NCBI GenBank assembly: GCA_945882415.1
Contig: CAMCWC010000006.1
Coordinates: 1-64,000, forward strand
DNA: 64,000 nt
Reading direction: 5' to 3'
DNA from: Chthonomonas calidirosea
Lineage (GTDB): Bacteria; Armatimonadota; Fimbriimonadia; Fimbriimonadales; Fimbriimonadaceae
The notes below the pieces were generated by a model, which searched no databases, was not told where the DNA came from, and saw nothing but the letters and a program-made list of their open reading frames with translations. The translations under genes and the position numbers were made by a program. Positions within the stretch are counted from its first letter, which is position 1. Each line of letters opens with the position of its first letter. Of this stretch, positions 8,119-15,772 are shown piece after piece.

Positions 8119-8904
8119 ATGGCCAACCAACTTGCCGCTCAGATGTACACACTTCGGGACTTTGTGAAGACGGGAGAGGGGTTGGATGCGGCTTTGCAGA
8201 CCTTGCACGGCATTGGATATGCCGGGGTGCAGCTGTCGGCGGTTGGATGCATGGATGGGGAGCACCCGGAGGTTTCGGCGGCGGCGGCCCGGCAGATGTT
8301 GGATAGCCATGGGTTGGTTTGTGCGGCGACGCATCGGCCTTGGGAGCGGTTGCTGCATCACACCGATGAAGAGATCGAGTTCCACCTCACTTTGGGCTGC
8401 ACCTATACGGCGATTGGTGGGCTTTGGGGGACTAACGACGATCCGGGCAAGTACCACGAGTTTGTGGGGGCTTCGAGGGCGGTGGCGGAGAAGCTATCGG
8501 CAGCGGGGATTCGGTTTGGGTTCCACAACCATGCCCACGAGTTCATTCTGGACCGGCATACCGGCAAGACCAACTACGACATCATCATCGACGCGCCGCA
8601 TATGATGCTGGAGATTGATACCTACTGGATTCAGCATGCGGGGATTGATCCGGCGAAGTTTATGCTTCGGTTTCCGGGTCGGTTGCAGGTGATCCATGTT
8701 AAGGATAAAGAAGTGGTTTCCGGCGATGGGCCGGTGATGGCTCCGGTGGGTGAGGGGAACCTAGATTGGGACGCGATTATTGAGGCCGGGAAGGCCGGTG
8801 GGGTTGAGTGGTGGACGGTCGAGCAGGATTATTGTCGCCGCGATCCTTTTGACTGCTTGGCTTCTAGTTTTGATTTCCTGGCCGCGCGCGGTTTAGCGGG
8901 CTGA
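8119..8904 (+). CDS. Sugar phosphate isomerase/epimerase (xylose isomerase-like TIM barrel)
   Basis: 261 residues of the AP-endonuclease-2/xylose-isomerase-like family. It begins AAQMYTLRDFVKTGEGLDAAL, then IGYAGVQLS. Metal-ligand style segments are seen at FHNHAHEF, MLEIDTYWIQHAG, VIHVKDKE and the C-terminal WWTVEQDYC. Family members isomerise or epimerise keto-sugars or inositol derivatives; the substrate cannot be told from sequence. The stop overlaps the cutC start by one base (TGATG), so translation is probably coupled. No signal peptide, so cytoplasmic. Confidence 0.88.
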   Translation: MANQLAAQMYTLRDFVKTGEGLDAALQTLHGIGYAGVQLSAVGCMDGEHPEVSAAAARQMLDSHGLVCAATHRPWERLLHHTDEEIEFHLTLGCTYTAIGGLWGTNDDPGKYHEFVGASRAVAEKLSAAGIRFGFHNHAHEFILDRHTGKTNYDIIIDAPHMMLEIDTYWIQHAGIDPAKFMLRFPGRLQVIHVKDKEVVSGDGPVMAPVGEGNLDWDAIIEAGKAGGVEWWTVEQDYCRRDPFDCLASSFDFLAARGLAG

Positions 8905-9641
8905 TGGTTGTCGAGATTGTCTGTTGCCGCGTGGCCGATGTGGTGGCGGCGCGGCAGGCGGGGGCGCATCGGGTTGAGCTTTGCTCGGCGATTGAGCTCG
9001 GCGGGTTGACGCCTTCTTACGGTTTGACGGTCGATGCGCTTGAGGTCGGGTTGCCAATTTTGGCGATGATCCGTCCCCGAGGGGCGGGATTTCTTTATGA
9101 CAACTCCGACTTTCAGGTGATGAAGGCGGACGTTTTGGCTTTGTCGCGTTTGCCGATCGCCGGGTTTGTCACCGGGATTTTGTTGGCCGATGGTCGGCTG
9201 GACTTGGTCCGGATGGCGGAGCTTCGTTCCTTGGCTCCGCATATGGATTGGGTTTGTCACCGGGCTTTTGATGCAGTTCCCGATCCGTTTGCGGCTTTGG
9301 ACCAGTTGATGGAGCTTGGCTTTACGCGCGTTTTGACCAGTGGCCAGCGGCCTCGGGCTACGGAGGCTGTTTCGCTGGTTCGGGATTTGGTTACCTATGC
9401 CGGCGATCGGCTTGAGGTTTTGCCGGCGGGCGGTTTGCGGCCGCACAATGTCGCCTCGTTTGTTGAGGCCACCGGGGTTTCGCAGGTTCATTTGGCTCCG
9501 TTTGGGTGGATGCCAGATGTTTCCACGGTCCGCGCCCGGGAGGCGGGGATTGGGTACGGGATCCCGGAGGTTCCGCGAGAAGATGCCTTTCGGGAGATCG
9601 ACGGCGACGCGGTGCGGGCGGTTGTGACGGCTTTTTCTTGA
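8904..9641 (+). CDS. cutC: CutC-family TIM-barrel protein
   Basis: 245 residues with the family hallmarks: VEIVCCRVADVVAARQAGAHRVELC at the N-terminus, GGLTPSYG, IRPRGAGFLY, GFVTGIL, CHRAFDAVPDP, LTSGQ and the LPAGGLRPHN loop. CutC was first linked to copper tolerance in E. coli, but its biochemical role is unsettled, so the name should be read as a family label. It is the second gene of a two-gene unit with the sugar isomerase. A hairpin follows about 20 bases after the stop. Confidence 0.9.
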   Translation: MVVEIVCCRVADVVAARQAGAHRVELCSAIELGGLTPSYGLTVDALEVGLPILAMIRPRGAGFLYDNSDFQVMKADVLALSRLPIAGFVTGILLADGRLDLVRMAELRSLAPHMDWVCHRAFDAVPDPFAALDQLMELGFTRVLTSGQRPRATEAVSLVRDLVTYAGDRLEVLPAGGLRPHNVASFVEATGVSQVHLAPFGWMPDVSTVRAREAGIGYGIPEVPREDAFREIDGDAVRAVVTAFS

Positions 9642-9660
9642 CCGCGTTTTTTATTATTTA

Positions 9661-9685
9661 ATGTTCCCGCCTTAGGCGGAAACAT
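9661..9685 (+). terminator. Hairpin downstream of cutC
   Basis: ATGTTCCCGCC and GGCGGAAACAT form an 11-bp stem with one mismatch and a TTA loop, 19 bases after the cutC stop. The T-rich run (TTTTTTATTATTTA) precedes the hairpin rather than following it, so it is not a textbook intrinsic terminator in the plus direction. It may be an mRNA 3'-end hairpin. Confidence 0.45.
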
Positions 9686-9794
9686 AAATTTCTGTTTTCG
9701 GGTCCGTTTTCGGGCATCTGTACCCTTAAGTTTTTGGGGCGGGGAAAAGTAAACCAAGGGTTTTTCGGAGTGCTTTATGAGCAAACAAAAGCTA

Positions 9795-9823
9795 TTGACG
9801 TCAAAAAGTTATTTGCTTACAAT
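9795..9823 (+). promoter_or_regulatory. Strong sigma-70-type promoter for the amidase gene
   Basis: TTGACG (9795-9800) and TACAAT (9818-9823) are separated by exactly 17 bases, giving a 5/6 match in each box. The expected start point near 9830 leaves a leader of only about 8 bases before ATG 9838. No Shine-Dalgarno sequence is visible in that space, so the transcript would be nearly leaderless. Confidence 0.75.
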
Positions 9824-9837
9824 GAGGCTCGTCGCTC

Positions 9838-10392
9838 ATGAAAAAGCTTTGCATTGATCCGGGTCATGGTTTAGGGAACGTGCGTGGGAATGTGTACGAT
9901 CCCGGCGCGATTTCGGCGGGGGTGTCGGAGGCGGATATCGTGCTGCAATACGCCTTGGCGATTCGCTGGTTGGCTAAGGAGCGGGGGCATGATGTCTTTC
10001 TCACTCGCGATGATGCAAACGACATTACGCCGGTCGGGAATCGAAATGAGCTCGCCCAAGGCGCGGGTTGCCAGGTGTTTATCAGCCTTCATTGCAACTC
10101 GGGCGTCGTCGCGGCGAACGGAACGGAGACCTACTTCCGCGATGCGGAGGATAAGGCGCTGGCGCAGAAGATCAACACGGCGGTCGTGAACGCGCTGCAG
10201 TTTCGAGATCGAGGGGTGAAGTCCGAGCGAGAATCGCAACACTCGCGCTTGGCGGTGCTGGACTTCCGAGGTCCGGCTTGCTTGCTGGAGCTTGGGTTTA
10301 TCTCGAACCAAGCGAATCGGGAGAAGCTGCTGCTGAGGTCGTCGCGGCTGGCGGTCGGGAACGCGATTTTGGATGTGGTTGAGAAGCTGTAG
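9838..10392 (+). CDS. N-acetylmuramoyl-L-alanine amidase (Amidase_3) without signal peptide
   Basis: Cleaves the amide bond between MurNAc and the peptide stem. 184 residues covering only the catalytic domain: DPGHG with zinc ligand His10, Glu31 in VSEADIVLQ, His85 in SLHCNS and catalytic Glu151 in LLELGFISN. The protein starts MKKLCIDPGHG with no export signal and no cell-wall binding domain. Most chromosomal AmiC-type enzymes are secreted, so this form resembles phage or bacteriocin-associated endolysins, or it is exported by another route. It lies at the edge of the accessory region and is driven by its own strong promoter. Confidence 0.9.
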   Translation: MKKLCIDPGHGLGNVRGNVYDPGAISAGVSEADIVLQYALAIRWLAKERGHDVFLTRDDANDITPVGNRNELAQGAGCQVFISLHCNSGVVAANGTETYFRDAEDKALAQKINTAVVNALQFRDRGVKSERESQHSRLAVLDFRGPACLLELGFISNQANREKLLLRSSRLAVGNAILDVVEKL

Positions 10393-10420
10393 GTTTTCCG
10401 GAATGAGATGATTCAGAATG

Positions 10421-10445
10421 CTCAATGGCGGTAAGTTCCATTGAG
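10421..10445. repeat. Perfect 8-bp inverted repeat at the hicA relic start
   Basis: CTCAATGG and CCATTGAG are perfect inverse copies separated by 9 bases. The repeat begins 28 bases after the amidase stop, and its right arm contains the TTG start of the decayed hicA. It could be an old toxin-antitoxin operator or an amidase 3'-end hairpin; there is no U-tract. Confidence 0.5.
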
Positions 10446-10624
10446 CAAGTCTGATTTTGTGTGGGACCTACGGAAGAACAATTGTGAGCGTGTCCGTCAG
10501 GGCAAGCATGAGATTTGGATCAACCCGGCGAATCAATTGACCTCGCCGGTAACGCGCCACCAAAAAAACTGGCCGATAGTTGGTCAGGTAAGTCTGTCGG
10601 GAACTGGGAAAAACGGAGGCGTGA
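10441..10624 (+). pseudogene. Decayed hicA-type toxin gene
   Basis: The first frame reads SKSDFVWDLRKNNCERVRQ, then GKHEIWINPANQLTSPVTRH, the conserved first half of HicA mRNA interferase including the active His in HEIW. The second half continues in two other frames: KKLADS at 10563-10580, then LVR-stop-VCRELGK ending at TGA 10622-10624, which matches the HicA tail. Repair would need one base added at the A7 run (10562-10568), one T near 10580-10581, and reversal of the in-frame TAA at 10589-10591. The frame read straight through runs on to 10737 with unrelated sequence. It is probably inactive. No intact hicB lies next to it. Confidence 0.7.
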
Positions 10625-11102
10625 CATTAGGCGTGCAAAGCAACGCCAACGCTTTGAGAATGAGCAAGGCCCGAGAGAGCATCTTGGGCAAATCGTTGGA
10701 AGGCGCAAAATACAGACGAAGCGCAGAAGAGTGGTGACTCAAAGTTTTGAAAGTTAAGCGCGGAGATGCATTGCTAGTCGACAGATTAATACCTAAGTTT
10801 CAAATCAGAAGTAGCAGCGTCTCGCCATCATGGTCCGGTCGAGAGGAACGATGGCGTCGTTCAAAAACTTGGGCTGCTGATAAATCTCATGAAGCAAAAG
10901 TTTTAAGCTAATGAAGAAAAAAGTCTGTGAGGACACAGGTGGGCGGACAGGCTTACATCTGGCGCAGATGGCGGTGAAACGAGGGGAGCCAAAGACGGAT
11001 ACTCTGATTCATTATTTGAACCTTCGGGTGAGTTATGGAGTCAGACCAAAAAATCGACAAAGTTGCAACATGATTACCTTTAAAGTCAAGAGGTGACAAA
11101 TC
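10625..11102. other. Gene-poor stretch after the hicA relic
   Basis: About 480 bases with lower GC than the surroundings. A 61-codon open frame at 10911-11096 has no recognisable features or convincing start context and is not called. I see no RNA gene or repeat here. The likely reading is decayed accessory DNA. Confidence 0.5.
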
Positions 11103-11237
11103 ATGGTGGATGGACATATACTGAAGTTTGCGGTCAACTTTGATGGCGAATGGTTCATTGCGAAAATTTTGTGGCATTTTGGAAAGCGGGCAGTTGGCGC
11201 ATACGGAAACGACCGAACGCGAAACAAAACCTTCTAG
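11103..11237 (+). CDS. 44-codon ORF, possible HicB-like antitoxin remnant
   Basis: ATG 11103 is preceded by AAGAGGTG with 7-8 bases spacing, a good ribosome site. The product contains ILKFAVNFDGEWFIAKI, then GAYGNDRTRNKTF. HicB/DUF1902-like antitoxins start with a similar pattern (beta-strand, DGRWIAEIP, then AYG-x-x-REEA), so this may be the N-terminal part of one, truncated by TAG at 11235. The match is by eye and short. Its position ~480 bases beyond the hicA relic fits a broken toxin-antitoxin locus. Confidence 0.35.
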   Translation: MVDGHILKFAVNFDGEWFIAKILWHFGKRAVGAYGNDRTRNKTF

Positions 11238-11778
11238 TAGGATACCGTAGTCCTAGAGAGATGCCGTACTATGGTGAGTACGTCGAGGCGACACGAAGTG
11301 AGCCAGTTTGGTAGGGAGCATTTAAAAGGGCCGCAGATTCCGGTAGAACACGGAGAATTTCGAAGACATCTCTTTCTGAGACATTACTACGGCACGGTCC
11401 ACACCCGGTCCGGCGGGTGTCTGGATTCTTGCCCACCCGGTAGCGATAGAGTTTGGGCCCCGGGCCCGTTTCGAGGAAGTGGGCGGGTGCCGTTCGACTC
11501 TCAAAACGAGGCTGACCGGGCATTTTAGGTTACATTTCTAAAACGTCATTGAGAAAGCCCTAAAGAACGGTAGCGCCTGCGCAGGCTCCACTACGAAAAA
11601 GTTGGCCTCTGAGTTTGTCAAATAACCTCTCAAGCCCCTTAATGTGCCATGTTTTCGAGACGGTGGACGGCCCGGTCGTTGCCACCAAGATGCTAGGCGC
11701 GCGCCTCGCGGAAACATTACTGAGGTTTGCCTCGGCGAGCTGCGCGGCATTTTCACTCAGCGACGGCCCACCCGTGAC
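11238..11778. other. Intergenic stretch before the SIR2-HerA operon end
   Basis: About 540 bases between the small ORF and the herA stop. It contains GC-rich palindromic pieces (GGGCCCCGGGCCC near 11455, GCCTGCGCAGGC near 11575) and several short open frames without coding character. No tRNA folds from the TTCGACT-like motif near 11493. I see no gene that I can support. Confidence 0.5.
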
Positions 11779-13554
11779 CTACCAGAACTCTTGGTAGCGT
11801 GGTCCGCTAGACTTTGGCGGCGTCGATGGGGGGATGATCTGCAGAGTGACAGGTATTGGAAAGTCGGTTCCAATCAGAATCGCTTGACCCGCTGCAAGGG
11901 TCGGAACAAAGGCAGCAGCACTTCGGTCGAGGTCCCCCGCCGCTCGCTCAACGATTTCTCGGTCCTCAGGATTGGTGAGTCTATGAACCAGATACGCACC
12001 CATTTGACTCAGAATTCCCTGACCAATGTCGCGGGGACGCTGAGTCGCTAGGCACAGAGTGAGTCCGAACTTCCGGCCTTCTTTTGCTATCAACTCAAAG
12101 GAATCAAGCTTCAGTTTGCTCCCTTCTTCTCCAAGAGATTTTCCAATGAATTGATGGGCCTCGTCTAGAAAAACAATCAATGGTTGCGAGACAAGCTTAT
12201 TCTTTCGACCGAAAAGTAAGAGCTGACGTCCTATACTGTTGACGAAAATTTCTCGGATGTTATTCGAGAACGACAATTCTTTAAGTGAGAGCACAAGTAC
12301 CGATAAAGAATCGTTAGCTAAGAATGGGAGCAGTACGTCCATAAGAATGTCTTTCTTGTCCCCTGGTCGAAACAGACAAGCGAACTCGGAAGATGATACG
12401 ATCTGTTCTACCCTTGATACTAAGTTAATACAGTAGCCAAGATCGCCTTGGTGGACGCCCCCGTACCTGTTCTGGCTTGCGCCTTGACCGCTCGGCCAAC
12501 AACATTCAAGCTGAATTTGCTCAGCCAAGGCTGCAATTTCAAATTCCGATGCAGGTTTATCTATCAATTCCGCAAATGCTCGCGAAGCGTTCTCATACGG
12601 AGCTCTTGTGGACTCTGGTTTCGGAATATTCCGACCTTCACCGACTTGGGTTAGTAAGGCTCGAGCAGCTTGTTCGTGTGATGCGTATTTCGCTGGATTC
12701 CCTGACACAAGCCTTGCGTAATGTAGAGTCTTGAGTGACTTGATCGCGGCCCGGAGCTTCGGCGCCTGCGATTGAGGGGCGGGTTGGAATAGTGCGAACA
12801 AATCGCCCTCTAGGAGGCGCTTATATGGCAGCACGACCTCGAATGAACCTCGTTGCTCCGCAGCAGAATCCGAGTTCACGTGAATATGCTGGATATGCGG
12901 CCCATTCAGTGTGTGAAACTCGCCGGTTGGATCTATCAGGAGAATCTTCGACTTGTGCCGACCAGCTTCCTCAATAAGCCGCGCAAGCGTCCAGCTTTTA
13001 CCTCCGCCGGTGGTCCCCAGAACTGCGCAGTGCCTACCGAAAAGGCTTTCCGGTGCGACACGGATGAGGGTCTCAGACGAAAAGGGCAGTGTGGCCAACG
13101 TCAGGAGTTTCGCACCACCTTCCGTGTCTGCAAAGCGAGTGGACTCCGCGAGCCACTTTATCAACAAGGGATGAGCAGAGAAGCACCTCGCCCCTAGTCT
13201 AGGGTGGTGAGGCACACCAGGCTCGATCTTCCCAGATGCAAGGTCTACTGAAGCGACGAGCGAAACAATTCCTATAGGATGCACGTCTGGTCTGCCGCCA
13301 AGATCTTCCTCAACCGATAAGCGCTCTCTTTCTGGCAATCTGACAGCGGTAATGCGTCCAAAAACCGCCGCATGCCCTGATTCTACGACGACAAACTCGC
13401 CAACCCTTCCTGCTTCTAACTGGTGTCCATGATGCCACCGTGATCCAGGGGCAGCAGCTTGAGGCAGGTTGACCTTAACGGTGTTTCCTGCGATCTCGAT
13501 GACTGTCCCGATTGCCCTGTCGGCATCAAACGGATAGATTGGCAAGGTACTCAT
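11779..13554 (-). CDS. herA: HerA-type FtsK/HerA ATPase of a SIR2-HerA defence system
   Basis: 591 residues. An N-terminal HAS-like beta-barrel (about 15-110, with GTVIEIAGNTVKV and GEFVVVESG) precedes a RecA-type motor. Walker A is GTTGGGKS at 180-187 and Walker B is VFLDEAHQF with Asp464 and Glu465. A sensor segment CLATQRPRDI and an arginine region LTNPEDREIVERA follow. HerA proteins form hexameric DNA translocases. Next to a SIR2 gene they form an antiviral complex in which HerA assembles with the NADase. The ATG overlaps the SIR2 stop (ATGA), indicating coupled translation. No HerA-linked NurA nuclease is present, which supports the defence rather than DNA-end-resection assignment. Confidence 0.9.
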   Translation of the reverse strand: MSTLPIYPFDADRAIGTVIEIAGNTVKVNLPQAAAPGSRWHHGHQLEAGRVGEFVVVESGHAAVFGRITAVRLPERERLSVEEDLGGRPDVHPIGIVSLVASVDLASGKIEPGVPHHPRLGARCFSAHPLLIKWLAESTRFADTEGGAKLLTLATLPFSSETLIRVAPESLFGRHCAVLGTTGGGKSWTLARLIEEAGRHKSKILLIDPTGEFHTLNGPHIQHIHVNSDSAAEQRGSFEVVLPYKRLLEGDLFALFQPAPQSQAPKLRAAIKSLKTLHYARLVSGNPAKYASHEQAARALLTQVGEGRNIPKPESTRAPYENASRAFAELIDKPASEFEIAALAEQIQLECCWPSGQGASQNRYGGVHQGDLGYCINLVSRVEQIVSSSEFACLFRPGDKKDILMDVLLPFLANDSLSVLVLSLKELSFSNNIREIFVNSIGRQLLLFGRKNKLVSQPLIVFLDEAHQFIGKSLGEEGSKLKLDSFELIAKEGRKFGLTLCLATQRPRDIGQGILSQMGAYLVHRLTNPEDREIVERAAGDLDRSAAAFVPTLAAGQAILIGTDFPIPVTLQIIPPSTPPKSSGPRYQEFW

Positions 13555-14705
13555 AAGTTAAAGAGTTGATTTGTCCGGGCCTGATGAAGTTCTTCCTCCG
13601 TTAGAGCTACCAGGTCGGGCATATGTTCAACAAAGTCCTCAAATCGTGCGGATACTGCATTGATCCTTACATCGCCACCATCGATGAGGCTGATCAGCGC
13701 ACGATGAACGTCGTTGGTTGAGCCCTCAATTGACAAGCGGGGATCCACAACGCTACACTTTAATCCAACATTGGATCGAACGGCGGCGAGAATTGGCTCG
13801 TTAAGGTGTTTGTCGCTGAATCCGTATCCAATGACGAGGAGGCCAGTATTAGGCATTCGCAGCGCAGATTGAAAACGAGACATCACCTCGAAAAATGGTT
13901 GTTGAAACGAAGATTCGTACTTTCCAACTCTCGGATAAACCATCACAGGATTTTCAGTTTGTCGTCGAATAACTTGCCCATTGCTTTGTCGCTCCCAATC
14001 GACAGAACCGTGAAGCTTAAGCAGCTGAAAGACATTCGGAATAAAGGCGAGATTATCAGCCTCAGTATCGCGTCTCACTAGGTCATAGCTAAAATACGAA
14101 CCATCAAAGATTTGCGGAGAAGAATGACTGAATCCATCGATGACCACGAAGCCCATATTTGCTGCTGCGGTCTCAAAACAAAGATCGTAATTGGTCGTAA
14201 AGAGACGTAGTCGAGGCTGACGACTTGAGCGTCGTGCGACTTTACGGAGAAACATCTCGTGAACAGGCAAGTTATGGCCTTCACCGGCGAACAGACAAGC
14301 ACTTTGTATTGTTCGTTCCGCTTCTGTCACAAACTCGGAGACGATATCGTCCGTATGGAGAGCGGTATACATCTGACAGCGACTCATCAGTGCCTCAATA
14401 TTCGACTCTTCTTTTGGATAGCCAACTCTATCAAGGACTGTTTCAAACATTTTGAGGTGTCTGGAAAGCTCCCATAAATCATTCATTGTTGGTGCAATAT
14501 TAGCGCCGTCACCGTTGAGGCATAAACTTGTTCCTAATCCGGACAGAACAATCAGATTTTCAGAAAGTAAGACTTCGGCAATCTTCGAAAGCCAGTCGCT
14601 CGAATCTATCGGTGGATTTACCCATGCTTTCTGGGACCGTACTTTCACTGCTGTTATCAATTGCGTCTCTGAAGCGGCCTGGGTAAGCGCGATTTTATCA
14701 GCCAT
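13551..14705 (-). CDS. SIR2-domain NADase of a SIR2-HerA defence system
   Basis: 384 residues with a SIR2 fold: LIVLSGLGTSLCLNGDG at 51-67 (nucleotide-binding GxGxS-like loop), LFTTNYDLCFE with Asn172, KLHGSVDW with the catalytic-type His232, and VIGYGFSDKHLNEPIL near the C-terminus. Defence SIR2 proteins hydrolyse NAD+ after phage detection and stop growth. The first ~35 residues are outside the core. The start ATG 14705 lies three bases after the stop of a small P-loop ORF, and the stop overlaps herA by four bases, so all three are probably one transcript. Confidence 0.88.
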   Translation of the reverse strand: MADKIALTQAASETQLITAVKVRSQKAWVNPPIDSSDWLSKIAEVLLSENLIVLSGLGTSLCLNGDGANIAPTMNDLWELSRHLKMFETVLDRVGYPKEESNIEALMSRCQMYTALHTDDIVSEFVTEAERTIQSACLFAGEGHNLPVHEMFLRKVARRSSRQPRLRLFTTNYDLCFETAAANMGFVVIDGFSHSSPQIFDGSYFSYDLVRRDTEADNLAFIPNVFQLLKLHGSVDWERQSNGQVIRRQTENPVMVYPRVGKYESSFQQPFFEVMSRFQSALRMPNTGLLVIGYGFSDKHLNEPILAAVRSNVGLKCSVVDPRLSIEGSTNDVHRALISLIDGGDVRINAVSARFEDFVEHMPDLVALTEEELHQARTNQLFNL

Positions 14706-14708
14706 TTT

Positions 14709-15110
14709 TTACCGTACCATCCTGAAATTGCCACTGCCTACCCTACGCGCGCCGAAATATCCCTGTATGGAGTTGGCATGGAAGTAGCCGTCACTAAATT
14801 TCTGACTCGGCATACTTTTCGGGGCGATGAACATCTTTTCCTCTTGACAACATAGCGTTTTGGAATGGCGGCGGAATTGCGTTGTTTCGCCGATCATGTT
14901 CTTTAGCCGCGTTCGGCTTTCGCTTCCCGAGGCTCCTCCAATCAAAGTTCCCGCGCTCGAAGCCTGAAGCAACTCCATAAAGCGGGTCTTGCCCAACCAG
15001 TTCGGGCCGCAGACTTCCGGTCCAGTAGTTGCGCCTTTAACGAGGAAAGGCTTTCGGTGTTGAAGGTAGCTCTTACCACTACGGATATGAATATTCTTCA
15101 TAATTGGCAA
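14709..15110 (-). CDS. Short P-loop ORF upstream of SIR2, probable AAA ATPase fragment
   Basis: 133 residues. The segment VCGPNWLGKTRFMELLQ contains an intact Walker A pattern (GxxxxGKT), and the text before it resembles the N-terminus of AAA15/OLD-like ATPases. Nothing after residue ~60 looks like the rest of such an ATPase: no Walker B and no signature motif. Either an ATPase gene was truncated by deletion and now ends directly before SIR2, or the small protein is a real leader component. Its stop is 3 bases from the SIR2 ATG, and its final codons supply the AGGATGG sequence that may serve SIR2 as ribosome site. Confidence 0.45.
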   Translation of the reverse strand: MPIMKNIHIRSGKSYLQHRKPFLVKGATTGPEVCGPNWLGKTRFMELLQASSAGTLIGGASGSESRTRLKNMIGETTQFRRHSKTLCCQEEKMFIAPKSMPSQKFSDGYFHANSIQGYFGARRVGSGNFRMVR

Positions 15111-15319
15111 AATCTATTGTAATCATGTTCAAAGAAAAATATTCAATCAATGCAAGTGCCCTCGGGTACTGAACAGGTCAGATTTGGCATGCTTTCTTTC
15201 AATATTGTTTTGATTCGATCCAATGTGACGAGCCGTGGAAATGACGGCTACTTAAGGAACTGGTGAGCCGAGGCGGGATGCCACGACTCGCGTAGCTTGT
15301 TGAAGCTGGTCAGGCGCGA

Positions 15320-15502
15320 TCAATCGCGGCGGTTGTCTGCTTCCTTAGCGACTCCTTTGAAAGGAGTGCCATCTTGCTTCTGGTCCATGAATTGGCCCGT
15401 TTCCGTGTCGCGCTTGGTCCATTTCCCATTTTGCGGGTTTTGAACTTGAGATCGATCCTTCACTGAGCCGAGTCTGAACCCATTACCAGTATTCTTTGCC
15501 AT
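15320..15502 (-). CDS. Conserved small basic protein
   Basis: 60 residues from ATG 15502. Sequence blocks GNGFRLGSVKDRSQVQNP, WTKRDTETGQFMDQKQDG and TPFKGVAKE match a small protein family I recall as widespread among bacteria and of unknown function. It is hydrophilic, rich in Lys, Gln and Gly, and without membrane or metal motifs. It sits alone in the accessory island, upstream of the SIR2-HerA transcript on the same strand with ~200 bases between. Good codon-level conservation supports a real gene. Confidence 0.7.
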   Translation of the reverse strand: MAKNTGNGFRLGSVKDRSQVQNPQNGKWTKRDTETGQFMDQKQDGTPFKGVAKEADNRRD

Positions 15503-15772
15503 CACTTAAATGTAGACGGTTGACAACTCTAATTCGCTGCTGCGGTGCTGCCCAAAAGACCTTCTAATGTTCATATTTTGCAGACCTGCCTTCTAGGTCT
15601 GGTCGAAAAGTAAGACAACGTCTTGCTGTAGCACGGCAAGCGGAAACCGAGCCCTGATGAACTGAAGACATATGTCTACTGTACACCGTCGACCGAGGTC
15701 GGCTCGGTTCGATTACTTGCTCTGCTTCATTCTCTGTGCCTTCCAGGCGGGATATTGTGGTACTTCCGATGC

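Noticed and set aside
11440-11520. TTCGACT motif and GC-rich palindromes suggesting a tRNA or tmRNA end
   Set aside because: No T-stem pairing, acceptor stem or CCA can be formed around it.
11269-11528. Overlapping 84- and 85-codon frames on both strands
   Set aside because: No ribosome site, family motif or coherent composition on either strand.
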